Origin: Saltatorellus ferox
GTDB taxonomy: Bacteria > Planctomycetota > UBA1135 > GCA-002686595
Length of the DNA stretch: 64,000 bases
Assembly: GCA_007751475.1 (NCBI GenBank)
Contig: CP036434.1
Span: 4,841,524-4,905,523, forward strand
Reading direction: 5' to 3'
Under the pieces are notes generated by a model. The model made no database searches. It was given only the letters and a program-made list of their open reading frames with translations, and had not been told where the DNA came from. Shown piece by piece: positions 34,490-43,280 of this stretch. Numbering within the stretch: the first letter of the stretch is position 1; each line of letters opens with the position of its first letter. Made by a program: the position numbers and the translations under genes.

Positions 34490-35887
34490 ATGAACCACTC
34501 GCACCTTCCGTGGGGACAGTCTGTCCTCGCATCGCGCGGCCATTCCGTTGCCGTTCTCGCGTCTGCCCTTTTCCTCTCCGCAGGGTCCTCGTACGCCCAG
34601 GAGTCTGGAGCCTTCGCGCCGACGAAAGCCCCCTCTGCCGCTCGACACGCCGGCACCTACCATGTCGTCTCCGGCACGTGGACACGCCGCGGCAAGCAGC
34701 TTGGCTCCATGGCGCGCGCCGCAGGCGCCGACGTGATCTACTCCAACACGGCGCTCTCGAGCTACTTCAGCACCGCGGGAGGCACAGGAGGCTTCGCTCC
34801 CAACTCCACGAACTTCGACGAGGGTACGATCCCCACCACGGCCAACACACTGCCCTTCGCAGGCACGGTCGACCGGGACACCTACACCGTCAACGGGTTC
34901 GAAATCGGCTACTGTGATTTCGGGGCCGCTGACACCAGTGGCTGGGAGGTTTCGTTCTACGAGTCCTACGCGCCGTGCACAGCGAACAATTCGCCCACCG
35001 CGACCATCGCCACCACGGGCCTTCCTGCGGGCGGCCAGTGCTGGATCATCGACATCGACCTGACCGGTGGCCAGGAGTTCCAGCTGACCGGCGACGGCGG
35101 CGACGGCTTCCAGAACGACCCGGCGCTCGATTCATTCGGCTGGAGCTATCGCTACATCGGCTCGGACGGCTCCGGGGCCGCAGGCTTCCAGCTCGCAGCC
35201 GACCCCACGTTCACCGACCCCGGTAGCACCGTGGGCGGCGGCACCTACTACGGCGGTCCGAGCGCCTGCGCCAACGGAACGACCGGCCTTCAGACCCAGG
35301 ACCTCTGGTGGCTGGAAGACCCCACGAACACCAGCACAGGCTGCTACTTCTTCGGCGGCTACAGCAACAACAACGGCTGCGGAAGTCCGTTCAACCCGTT
35401 CGCGTCCTTCTACATGGAGATCTACGCGGACGCAGGAATGGGCTCCCCCATCGGCACCACGTACTGCATGTCGACGCCGAACAGCACGGGTGTGATGACG
35501 GACCTCACGATCACGGGGAGCGAAACGGTCGGCGACGATAACGTTCTTCTCGTCGGCAGCCAGATGACCCCGGGCTCACTCGGCTTCTTCATCACCTCGC
35601 AGACCCAGGGCTTCGTGGCGAACCCAGGCGGCAGCGCCGGCAACCTCTGCGTCGTCAACAACGTGGGCCGGTTCCTTCAGAACATCAGCCAGCTGAAGAA
35701 CGCCGACGCCATGGGCCAGATCTCCCTCGACACGAACCTCGGGGAGTGGTCGGTGAACAACATCCCGATCTCGACGCCGCCGCTCTTCTACGGAGCGACC
35801 GCGGGCCTCACGACGAACTTCCAGCTCTGGCACCGCGACGTGGGCGGCTCCAACTTCTCGAACGGCGTGGCCGTGACCTGGCAGTAG
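34490..35887 (+). CDS. Secreted protein with C-terminal planctomycete module
   Basis: The ATG at 34490 gives 465 residues with a signal peptide ending near SAGSSYAQE. An earlier in-frame ATG lies in the promoter. The mature protein is Gly/Thr/Asn-rich and contains no known enzyme motif (SSYFSTAGGTGGFAPNSTNF, GYCDFGAADTSGWEVSFYE). The last ~130 residues are the same module as in the subtilase: TYCMSTPNSTG, ITSQTQGFVANPGGSAGNLC, VGRFLQN and a final SNFSNGVAVTW. This module may sort or anchor proteins outside the cell, but its function is not established. A clear terminator follows. Confidence 0.85.
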   Translation: MNHSHLPWGQSVLASRGHSVAVLASALFLSAGSSYAQESGAFAPTKAPSAARHAGTYHVVSGTWTRRGKQLGSMARAAGADVIYSNTALSSYFSTAGGTGGFAPNSTNFDEGTIPTTANTLPFAGTVDRDTYTVNGFEIGYCDFGAADTSGWEVSFYESYAPCTANNSPTATIATTGLPAGGQCWIIDIDLTGGQEFQLTGDGGDGFQNDPALDSFGWSYRYIGSDGSGAAGFQLAADPTFTDPGSTVGGGTYYGGPSACANGTTGLQTQDLWWLEDPTNTSTGCYFFGGYSNNNGCGSPFNPFASFYMEIYADAGMGSPIGTTYCMSTPNSTGVMTDLTITGSETVGDDNVLLVGSQMTPGSLGFFITSQTQGFVANPGGSAGNLCVVNNVGRFLQNISQLKNADAMGQISLDTNLGEWSVNNIPISTPPLFYGATAGLTTNFQLWHRDVGGSNFSNGVAVTWQ

Positions 35888-35910
35888 ACGCCCTTCAGAC
35901 GTGAACCAGC

Positions 35911-35955
35911 AAGGGCGCCACGCACCGGTCATCCGGGAGCGTGGCGCCCTTTTCC
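35911..35955 (+). terminator. Rho-independent terminator after secreted-protein gene
   Basis: A 13-bp perfect stem, AAGGGCGCCACGC (35911-35923) with GCGTGGCGCCCTT (35939-35951), is followed by TTCC after the TT of the stem. The loop contains a smaller CCGG/CCGG hairpin. It lies 23 bases past the stop and just ahead of the convergent oxidoreductase gene. Confidence 0.8.
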
Positions 35956-37467
35956 TCAGGCGGGCGCCGTGAACGTCTCCACCGGACCGAACGCGCGGCG
36001 CCAGAGGTTCGTCTGGAGCATCTCACCGGGGTCGAGCTGGAACTTCAGCGCGCGGAACGCGCTCAGCTTCTCCGCATCGAACATCGCTTCGACCGTCTTC
36101 GGGCCGATCACCGCGTCCTTCGCGAAGTAAAAGCGCCCGCCGTGGTCGAGCACCACCCGCGTGAGTTCGTCGGTCGTCGCCCAGAGGCTCTCCCGGTTCT
36201 TGGGTGTGACCGCGAAGTCCATGGCGATCGACCAGCCATCCATGGCGTGGGTGAGCAGGAACGGGTCGGGCCGGTGCCGCTTGAGCACGCCGAGGTACGA
36301 GGTGTGACCGCGCTTCTGCTGGCGCCCGATGATCTCGGTGAAGCCCGCGAGCGCACTCTCTTTCGGCAAGAACACCTGGTACTGGATGAGCCCGTGCCCT
36401 GGCTTGCGCCCGTAGGCGAACTTCCAGTTCGGCACGAAGTCGAGCAGGAAGTTGAAGGCCGCGTGGGACTGGCGGTACCAGCCCTTGCGCTGCTCCAGCT
36501 TGCCCATCTGATGCTTGGTGAAGTTGAGCAGCCGCATCCCTGGATCGTGGCTGACGAGCTTGAGGATCCGCCAGACCTCGCCCTTCGGGAAGCCCATGAT
36601 CGAGCCCGGCAGATGCTGATGCGCCAGCGTGAGCGTGCGCTCGGCCTCGGGGTCCTCACCGGGCTCCAGGTACCGCGCGTGGTGGATGAGCCCGCGGCCG
36701 AGATCCTCCCCTCGGCCGAAGCAGTCGAGCCAGCCTACGAGGTAGTCGGCGGTCCCCGTATGCGCGTCGACGTAGTCCATCATCGCGCCGAGGTTCGGCA
36801 CCGAGATGCCTGCGACGTCGATCTCGCCTGAGTGGATCTTCTTCGTGCCGATCTTCACGCGAGTGATCGCCCCGAGCATGCCGAAGCCACCGATCGCGGC
36901 ATGGAACAGCTCGGGCCGCCGCTCACGATCCACCGTGATGAACGTGCCGTCCGGCAGCACCATGTCGATCTCGAGGATCGCATCGCCGATCGTGCCGACC
37001 TTGTAGTTGTTCTTGCCGTGAATGTTCATCCCGGCGGCGCCCGCCAGGGTCGGGAACATCGTCCCGGACACCACCTTCGGCCAGTAACCGCGGGGGAGCG
37101 AGTGGCGCCAGAGATCGCGGATCGTGACGCCCGCCTCGCAGTCGGCGATCCCGGTGGCCTCGTCGAAGGAAAGCACGCGGTTCATCGCGGAGATATCGAG
37201 GACATCACCGCGGTCGTTGATGCTCGCGTCGCCATAGCTGCGACCGGCACCTCGCAGGGCGAGACAGCGCCCGGACTGCCTCGAACGTCGGAAGACCTCG
37301 GCAACCTCGTCCGCGGACTCCGGTCGCCAGACGCGGCTCTCCGCGCCCATGGCCATGCCCCAGCCTTCGACGTACTCGAAGCCGCGGCGCGGCCGCTCTT
37401 CCGAACGGACGCGGCGCGCAAGGGCCTCCGAGCCCGGCGGCCTGCTACTGGTCGAACCGGTTTCCAT
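35956..37467 (-). CDS. FAD-binding oxidoreductase, DprE1-like (decaprenylphosphoryl-ribose 2'-oxidase family)
   Basis: The 503-residue product is a VAO-type flavoprotein with FAD-binding segments RGAGRSYGDAS (72-82) and a DprE1-like IHGKNNYKVGT (149-159). GGFGMLGAITRVKIG and the C-terminal DFAVTPKN and GGRFYFAKDA segments also follow the mycobacterial DprE1 order. DprE1 oxidises decaprenylphosphoryl-ribose at C2' and DprE2 reduces it to the arabinose form, used for arabinan. The next upstream gene is a DprE2-like SDR, seven bases away, which supports a working epimerase pair. In GWSIAMDF the position corresponding by eye to mycobacterial Cys387 (GWNICVDF) is Ala. The product sugar lipid in this organism is unknown. 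Confidence 0.8.
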   Translation of the reverse strand: METGSTSSRPPGSEALARRVRSEERPRRGFEYVEGWGMAMGAESRVWRPESADEVAEVFRRSRQSGRCLALRGAGRSYGDASINDRGDVLDISAMNRVLSFDEATGIADCEAGVTIRDLWRHSLPRGYWPKVVSGTMFPTLAGAAGMNIHGKNNYKVGTIGDAILEIDMVLPDGTFITVDRERRPELFHAAIGGFGMLGAITRVKIGTKKIHSGEIDVAGISVPNLGAMMDYVDAHTGTADYLVGWLDCFGRGEDLGRGLIHHARYLEPGEDPEAERTLTLAHQHLPGSIMGFPKGEVWRILKLVSHDPGMRLLNFTKHQMGKLEQRKGWYRQSHAAFNFLLDFVPNWKFAYGRKPGHGLIQYQVFLPKESALAGFTEIIGRQQKRGHTSYLGVLKRHRPDPFLLTHAMDGWSIAMDFAVTPKNRESLWATTDELTRVVLDHGGRFYFAKDAVIGPKTVEAMFDAEKLSAFRALKFQLDPGEMLQTNLWRRAFGPVETFTAPA

Positions 37468-37473
37468 CGGAGG

Positions 37474-38304
37474 TCAGATGCTGGTCTTGCGGAAGAGGAA
37501 CGACGGAATCGACCGGATCACGAGACTCACGGGGAGCCAGCGAAGCGGGATGTGACGGGTGTTCCAGAGCTTGCCGCGTGAGACCTTGAGGATCTCCTTC
37601 GCCGCGCGCTTGGCGCTCACCGGCATCATGAGCTTGTCGAGGTGCTCGGTCATGGGCGTCTCGATCATGCCTGGCTTCACGGTCACGACACGGACGGAGC
37701 GCTCGGCGAGACGGTTGCGCAAGGACTCCAGGAGCGTTTCCATGGCGGCCTTCGTGGCGCCGTAGACCGGAGCCCCTTTCCGTCCTCGGTCCCCTGCGAT
37801 GGAGCCGATACCGACGATCGTGCCGCTCCGCTGGCTGTGGAAGTACCGCGCGATCGGATTGGTCCAGGCGATGAAGCCGGAGAGATTGACGTCGACCATC
37901 AGGAGGTCCTTTTCGGTGTCGTACTCCTCGGCCTCGACGTCCGGCATCACGCCCGCGGCGTAGACGTAGAAGTCGAGTCCGCCGAGCTCCGAGATGACGC
38001 GCTCGACGAGACCGGGCACCTCGTCCACCCGATTGACGTCATGGGCGATCGCCACCACGCGCCCTGGGTGTCCCTGGGCGGCCGCGGCCAGGGCGTCGAG
38101 GCGATCCTGGCGTCGCGCCACCGCCGCGACCGCGTACCCCTCGGCGACGAGTTGCTGGACCATGGCCTCGCCCATGCCGGAACTCGCGCCGACGATCAGC
38201 GCGCGCTTGCCTTTGGCCGCGGCTCCAGCGGAGCTTCCTGCGGAAACTCCAGCGGGGGCACTCGCTTGATTCTGGGCAGTCGTGGGGTCCTGGGAGCCGT
38301 TCAT
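37474..38304 (-). CDS. Short-chain dehydrogenase, DprE2-like partner
   Basis: The 276-residue product is a classical SDR: cofactor loop GASSGMG (39-45), AAG (116-118) after the fourth strand, catalytic Ser168 (GSIAGDRG), Tyr181 and Lys185 (YGATK). A variable Ala/Ser-rich head precedes residue 32. A C-terminal extension ends PSFLFRKTSI with a hydrophobic segment that may touch the membrane, as in DprE2-type enzymes. Its placement directly upstream of the DprE1-like gene on the same strand suggests reduction of the keto-sugar lipid made by that enzyme. An unrelated SDR role remains possible. Confidence 0.78.
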   Translation of the reverse strand: MNGSQDPTTAQNQASAPAGVSAGSSAGAAAKGKRALIVGASSGMGEAMVQQLVAEGYAVAAVARRQDRLDALAAAAQGHPGRVVAIAHDVNRVDEVPGLVERVISELGGLDFYVYAAGVMPDVEAEEYDTEKDLLMVDVNLSGFIAWTNPIARYFHSQRSGTIVGIGSIAGDRGRKGAPVYGATKAAMETLLESLRNRLAERSVRVVTVKPGMIETPMTEHLDKLMMPVSAKRAAKEILKVSRGKLWNTRHIPLRWLPVSLVIRSIPSFLFRKTSI

Positions 38305-38555
38305 GGCGGGGTCTACGGAGGATGTTCGCGCGGGTGAGCCAAGAGGTTAGAACCGGCCCGCCGACGGGCCCACTGTCGACCTCGAATTCGATGGCTCCGC
38401 CCGAACGGAGCCGGGCCCTGGACCCATCGACTGGCCCGTCCTCGCCCCTCCAGAAGAACCCCCGGGAATCTGAGCGGGAATGGAGCACTTGGCCGTTAGT
38501 GTCTCGCGCCCTTGTGAAACCGGCCCCGGCGCCGCGGGCCCGCGAGTGGCGTGAA

Positions 38556-40577
38556 ATGAAAGAGACGATCGATAGCCTCAACCCCGAGCAGCGCGCCGCC
38601 GTGACGCAGACCTTGGGTCCCGTTCTGGTGCTCGCGGGCGCGGGAACGGGCAAGACCCGGGTGATCACGGTGCGGATCGCCTACCTGATCTCGAAGGGCG
38701 CGCTGCCGGAGTCCATTCTGGCCATGACGTTCACGAACAAGGCCGCGGGCGAGATGCGCGAGCGGCTGGCGAAGCTCGTGGGCAAGAAGAAGGCCTCGTA
38801 CGTGATCGCGAGCACGTTTCACTCCTACTGCCTCCGGACGCTGCGAGAGTACACGGAGGAACTCGGCTACCCGGAGGGATTCACGATCGCCGATGCGTCC
38901 GATCAGCTCACCATCCTGAAGCTCGCGATGCGCGAGCTGCACATCCCCGAGGCCCGCGTCCGGATCCCCGACATCCAGTCGAAGATCTCCCTCGCCAAGA
39001 ATCGCCTCGACGACCCGCACGCCTTCCTCGCGCGCGCGGGCGATGACTCCCACGAACTCGTCGGCCAGATCTGGCTCAAGTACCGCGACGTCCTGCGCCG
39101 CAGCCGCCGCCTCGACTTCGACGATCTCTTGACGGAGACGCTGCGTCTCCTGCGCACCAACGAGAAGGTCAGAACGGATCTCCAGACCCGGCACCGCTAT
39201 CTGCTCGTGGACGAATACCAGGACACGAACGGCGTCCAGTTCGAGATCGTCAAGCAGCTCGCCGGGCAGCAGCGCAACCTCTGCGTGGTGGGCGACGACG
39301 ACCAGAGCATCTACGGCTGGCGCGGCGCGGACGTCCAGAAGATCCTCTCGTTCGGCAACCACTTCCCCGGCGCGAAGATCGTCAAGCTGGAGACGAACTA
39401 CCGCTCGACGGCGCAGATCCTCAGCGCCGCGAACCGCGTCATCAAGAACAACCCGACGCGCCACGACAAGACGCTGCGCTCGGCGTTCGGCGACGGCGAG
39501 CCGCTCATGGCCATCGCCATGCGCGACGAGTCGGTCGAGGCCGAACAGATCGTCGCCGAGATCAAGTCCCTCGTTCAGCAAGGCCACTCCTACTCGGACT
39601 TCGCGATCCTCTTCCGCACGGCGGTTCAGCCGCGGCCCTTCGAGGCCGAGCTGCGCATGAAAGAGGTCCCCTACGTGCTCGTCGGTGGCATGAGCTTCTT
39701 CGACCGCAAGGAAGTCCGCGACGTGCTGGCGTACATGCGACTCGTGGCGAACCCGAAGGACGAAGCGTCGCTGCTGCGCATCATCAACTCGCCCCCGCGC
39801 GGCGTCGGGAAGACCACCATCGACCGCGTGCTGGAATTCGCGACCGAACAGGGAATCTCCGCGGCGGACGCCTTCGATCGCGCGGGCGAGATCCCGAAGA
39901 TCAACCAGAAGGCGGTCGACGCGGTGCTCGATCTCCGCGCCCGTCTGTCGGCCGTCAGGAAGCTCCATCCCCACGGCGAGGAACTCGTGGCGCTGAGCCG
40001 CCGCGTCGTCCAGGAAGTGGCGTACGAGGACGAGGTCAAGCGCCTCTACCCCGAGGAGACGCAGTTCGAGAAGCGCTGGGCCGCCGTGGAGGAGGTCTTC
40101 AACTTCGCGGAGAACTACGTCAAGAAGCGCAAGCGGCCAGGGCTCCTGGGTTTCCTGAACGAGCTGAGTCTTTCGGCCACGGACACCGACTCCGCGGAGG
40201 ACGCGGCGCGGCGACAGGCGGTGACGCTCATGACGCTGCACGCCTCCAAGGGGCTCGAGTACCCGCGGGTCTACCTGGTGGGCCTGGAAGAAGGCGTCCT
40301 GCCGCACCAGCGCGCGGCCATCGAGGACGGAGTCGAGGAGGAGCGACGCCTCGCCTACGTCGGCATCACGCGCGCACAGAAGGCCTTGACCATGACCTAC
40401 TGCCTGGAGCGCGCGCGCGGCGGGCAGAAGATCGAGCGCCATCCCTCTCGCTTCTTGCTGGAGGTCCAGGGCAAGGCTCCGCCCCCCGGGTGGATCCCGG
40501 CGGGCGCCGGTGACGTGACCGGCGAGAAGGCGAAGAAAAAACGCCGCGGCGGCAAGGCGCGCGGAGCGCGGCGATAG
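38556..40577 (+). CDS. UvrD/PcrA/Rep-type superfamily I DNA helicase
   Basis: I take the ATG at 38556 (MKETIDSLNPEQRAAV), which starts exactly at the Q-motif; the open frame upstream to 38322 is composition noise. The 673-residue protein carries the SF1A motifs in order: AGAGTGKT (27-34), TFTNKAAGEM, STFHSYCLR, VDEYQDTN (about 218-225), GDDDQSIYGWRGAD, ETNYRS, LMTLHASKGLEYP and VEEERRLAYVGITRA. It unwinds DNA 3'-5' in repair, replication restart or clearing of proteins from DNA. The Lys/Arg-rich tail (KAKKKRRGGKARGARR) is additional. It is shorter than E. coli UvrD and closest in style to PcrA/Rep. Confidence 0.93.
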   Translation: MKETIDSLNPEQRAAVTQTLGPVLVLAGAGTGKTRVITVRIAYLISKGALPESILAMTFTNKAAGEMRERLAKLVGKKKASYVIASTFHSYCLRTLREYTEELGYPEGFTIADASDQLTILKLAMRELHIPEARVRIPDIQSKISLAKNRLDDPHAFLARAGDDSHELVGQIWLKYRDVLRRSRRLDFDDLLTETLRLLRTNEKVRTDLQTRHRYLLVDEYQDTNGVQFEIVKQLAGQQRNLCVVGDDDQSIYGWRGADVQKILSFGNHFPGAKIVKLETNYRSTAQILSAANRVIKNNPTRHDKTLRSAFGDGEPLMAIAMRDESVEAEQIVAEIKSLVQQGHSYSDFAILFRTAVQPRPFEAELRMKEVPYVLVGGMSFFDRKEVRDVLAYMRLVANPKDEASLLRIINSPPRGVGKTTIDRVLEFATEQGISAADAFDRAGEIPKINQKAVDAVLDLRARLSAVRKLHPHGEELVALSRRVVQEVAYEDEVKRLYPEETQFEKRWAAVEEVFNFAENYVKKRKRPGLLGFLNELSLSATDTDSAEDAARRQAVTLMTLHASKGLEYPRVYLVGLEEGVLPHQRAAIEDGVEEERRLAYVGITRAQKALTMTYCLERARGGQKIERHPSRFLLEVQGKAPPPGWIPAGAGDVTGEKAKKKRRGGKARGARR

Positions 40578-40823
40578 CGGGTGGCAGCCCCGGGATGGCC
40601 CTCAGGAGGGCCATGGGAAGGATCCGCGCGGTCCCGTTACGAAACAAAAACGGGCCTTCAAGCGTTCTACATCCGGAGGGCACTGGATCCTCACGGGGCC
40701 TGGGCTAAATAGCCTCCGACTAGTCAAGTAGGGGGCCGCGCAAGCGGGTCCCGCCTTCGCGGCGCCGGGTCTCCTGGGGGGAGCTCTGCGCCGCTTTTCG
40801 TTTCCGAAGTGCGGCGCGCTCGC
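40578..40823. terminator. Hairpin-rich intergenic region between convergent genes
   Basis: Three stems are visible: ATGGCCCT/AGGGCCAT (40595-40614), CCCGTT/AACGGG (40633-40654) and GCGCCGC/GCGGCGC (40788-40817). The first two probably end the helicase message. The last lies six bases past the minus-strand hydrolase stop and probably ends that message. The middle part (about 40660-40780) is GC-rich with short repeats and no gene or tRNA. Confidence 0.45.
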
Positions 40824-41867
40824 CTACTTACCGCGGCCTTCGCGATGCAGCGCGAGGATCTCCTTGGCGACGAGCGCGGGCTGCTGCTCGTGGGGGTAGT
40901 GCCCCGCCCCCTCCACCACGACGAGTCGCGAGGAAGGGATCCGCTCATCGAACACGCGTCCGAACGTGTCGGGCGGGTAAGCCTGGTCCGTTTCGCCCCA
41001 GAGGAGCAGGGTTGGGGCCTGGATCCGCGCCAGATCGTTCTCCCGGGCGCCGTTCTCGTCGCGAACGAGATCGATCATGGCGTTCCAGTTCGCGCGGTTC
41101 TCCAGGCCGAGGAACACCTCATGGACGCGGCCGGGGTCGGCGTGGCCGTCGAAATGAGGATCGAGCGCGAAAGCGACGCGCTCCTCGCTGTTGAGCAGGT
41201 AGCCCAGCCGCGCCACCGACCACTCGCGCATCTTGACCTCCTCGCTCAGGAACTGATCGTCCGTACGCGGGAGGCCGGACGAGTCGATCAGCACGAGGCG
41301 CGCCACGAGCTCCGGATGATCCGCCGCCACGCGCCAGCAGAACTCCCCGCCGTAGGAATTGCCCACGAGGGTCACGCCTTCGAGGCCGAAGGCCTGGAGC
41401 GAAGCCGCGACGTGGTCGGCGCAGATCTGAAAGGAGTACTCGTCCTCGTTCGCCAGCGCGAATCCGTGGCCGGCGACTTCCAGCGCCCAGACGTTCGCCT
41501 GTCCGTGCAGTCCCCCTTCGCCGAAGAGCAGCGCTCCGAAGGCCCCCATCGTGTCGGGGGTGCCGTGGACGAGCACGATGGGCGGCAGCTCATCGCCCGT
41601 GGCCGGGAAATAGGCCCCCATGGCCGGTGAGTCCATGTTCCCCACCGGGACCCCGGGGAGGGGCGCCGTCCGCATCGCTGCCGCGAAGGGGGCGTTCTTC
41701 TGGATCGCGAGGATGTCCCTGCGCACGTCCTCCTTGGAGAGGGACCCGGCCCCGCTCTGAACGAGGACGGCCACCACGATCAGCGCGAGCAGAACCAGCA
41801 GGAGGGCTTTCCGGACGAATCCCCGGGAAGAGCGGGCGGCGTCCAGGGCGCGAGGGGCTAGCTTCAT
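40824..41867 (-). CDS. Membrane-anchored alpha/beta-hydrolase
   Basis: The ATG at 41867 gives 347 residues starting MKLAPRALDA; the frame stays open further upstream but only over the divergent gene. A membrane helix (about 18-38, ALLLVLLALIVVAVLV) is followed by an exported hydrolase domain. It has oxyanion motif HGTP, nucleophile Ser in GNSYGG, acid Asp in LLWGETD and His in GAGHYPHEQQ. Likely an esterase or lipase-like enzyme of unknown substrate. It is divergent from the fatty-acid-modification operon, with 264 bases between, so the two may share a control region. Confidence 0.85.
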   Translation of the reverse strand: MKLAPRALDAARSSRGFVRKALLLVLLALIVVAVLVQSGAGSLSKEDVRRDILAIQKNAPFAAAMRTAPLPGVPVGNMDSPAMGAYFPATGDELPPIVLVHGTPDTMGAFGALLFGEGGLHGQANVWALEVAGHGFALANEDEYSFQICADHVAASLQAFGLEGVTLVGNSYGGEFCWRVAADHPELVARLVLIDSSGLPRTDDQFLSEEVKMREWSVARLGYLLNSEERVAFALDPHFDGHADPGRVHEVFLGLENRANWNAMIDLVRDENGARENDLARIQAPTLLLWGETDQAYPPDTFGRVFDERIPSSRLVVVEGAGHYPHEQQPALVAKEILALHREGRGK

Positions 41868-42131
41868 GGGACGTGGTTCGACCCATGGGCCTGCGCGGAC
41901 GCGTCCTATGCCAAAATGCCTCACCCCCGGAACACGGAGCAGCTCCAATCGGCAGGCGTTTTTCGCCCCGCCAGGGGCTATCTTGCTACATCGTGGAGGC
42001 CCGACCCGGCTCGATGAATCGTTTTGGGCCGCGTGCGCGAACGCAGCTGTCCGCGGGGCCCGTCGAACGGTGAAGAGGCCCCTTCCGTCAGATGGCACGC
42101 TCCGCCTCGCCCCGTCTCGCCCCCTTGGCCG
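41868..42131. promoter_or_regulatory. Divergent intergenic region upstream of the lipid-modification operon
   Basis: These 264 bases separate the hydrolase and the seven-gene lipid operon, so the operon promoter must lie here. An AT-richer patch around 41960-41995 (GCGTTTTTCGC, ATCTTGCTACAT) is the best candidate location. I could not recognise a clear sigma-70 or ECF-type promoter, nor an operator palindrome of the CarH/LitR kind. Confidence 0.3.
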
Positions 42132-43280
42132 ATGAATACCGCCCTCAAACTCGCCGACCGCGGCCTGATCCCGCTCCCTCTCCTGCGCTACGGCGTGAGG
42201 AAGCTCTGCGCCCAGCGCCTGCGGGACGAGAAGGCCCGGGAGACGTCCTCCACGGCCGCCTGGCTTCGTGAGATGGACCGTGGACCCGTGGCCGACGTCC
42301 CGGAAAAGGCGAACGAGCAGCACTACGAGGTGCCGCCGGCGTTCTTCGAGGCCGCGCTCGGTCCGCACCTCAAGTACAGCTCGGGGTTCTTTCCTTCCGG
42401 GAACGAAGACCTGGAGACCGGCGAGGCTCGAATGCTCGAGGTGACCGCGGAGCGGGCACAGCTGCAGGACGGGCAGCGAATCCTCGAACTGGGGTGCGGA
42501 TGGGGCTCCCTGACCCTGTGGATGGCCGAGCACTACCCGAATTCGACGGTGGTGGCGGTCTCGAACTCTGCCCCGCAGCGGAAATTCATCGAGTCGCGGG
42601 CCGCCGAGCGCGGACTCCACAACGTGGAAATCCGGACCGCGGACATGAACTCGTTCGATCCGCTGGCTGGCCAGGAGGCGGCGGAGGGCCAAGGGCCCGA
42701 GCGCTTCGATCGCATCGTCTCCGTGGAGATGTTCGAGCACATGCGGGACTGGAGGACGCTCTTCCAGCGCGCCCGGACCTGGCTGAAGGACGACGGGCGG
42801 ATCTTCATCCACGTCTTCACCCACCGATCGCTGAACTACCCGTTCGACGTCCGTGACGACACCGACTGGATGAGCCAGCACTTCTTCAGCGGCGGCATGA
42901 TGCCCGCGGACGATCTACTCGTTCGCCTGACCGAGGAGGACGACGTCGCCCTCCGGGTCGAGGAGCACTCGGTAGTGTCCGGCAGACACTACTCACGCAC
43001 GGCGAAGCTCTGGCGCGAGAACATCGAGCAGAAAAAAGAAGCCATCATGCCGGTGCTTCGGCGAACCTACGGGGCCGATGCGCCCGCCTGGTTCCAACGG
43101 TGGCGACTTTTCTTCCTCGCCTGCGAGGAACTCTTCGGATACGAGGGCGGATCGGAGTGGGCCGTGTCCCATTATCGTCTGGCCCCCACACCCCTCTCGG
43201 GCTCCAGGGAGCCCTCCTCCACCGCCCGTTTTGCTTCCCAAATGGAAGCCTCCGCAACGGGCCAAGCTGTGACTCATTGA
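42132..43280 (+). CDS. CfaS-like fatty-acyl phospholipid methyltransferase (first copy)
   Basis: The ATG at 42132 gives 382 residues. Landmarks of the cyclopropane-fatty-acid-synthase family are NEQHYEVPPAFFEAALGPHL and KYSSGFFPSG, SAM motif ILELGCGWGSLTLWMAEHYP (117-136), VSVEMFEHMRDW and WRLFFLACEELFGY. Such enzymes transfer a methyl or methylene from SAM to a double bond of membrane acyl chains. This copy lacks the ~90-residue N-terminal domain of E. coli Cfa, like the shorter UfaM/CfaS-like enzymes. The next gene starts within its stop codon (TGATG), the first link in a coupled operon. Confidence 0.85.
   Translation: MNTALKLADRGLIPLPLLRYGVRKLCAQRLRDEKARETSSTAAWLREMDRGPVADVPEKANEQHYEVPPAFFEAALGPHLKYSSGFFPSGNEDLETGEARMLEVTAERAQLQDGQRILELGCGWGSLTLWMAEHYPNSTVVAVSNSAPQRKFIESRAAERGLHNVEIRTADMNSFDPLAGQEAAEGQGPERFDRIVSVEMFEHMRDWRTLFQRARTWLKDDGRIFIHVFTHRSLNYPFDVRDDTDWMSQHFFSGGMMPADDLLVRLTEEDDVALRVEEHSVVSGRHYSRTAKLWRENIEQKKEAIMPVLRRTYGADAPAWFQRWRLFFLACEELFGYEGGSEWAVSHYRLAPTPLSGSREPSSTARFASQMEASATGQAVTH

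Noticed and set aside
38496-40442. 648-codon minus-strand open frame over the helicase
   Set aside because: Antisense to all helicase motifs; composition-driven.
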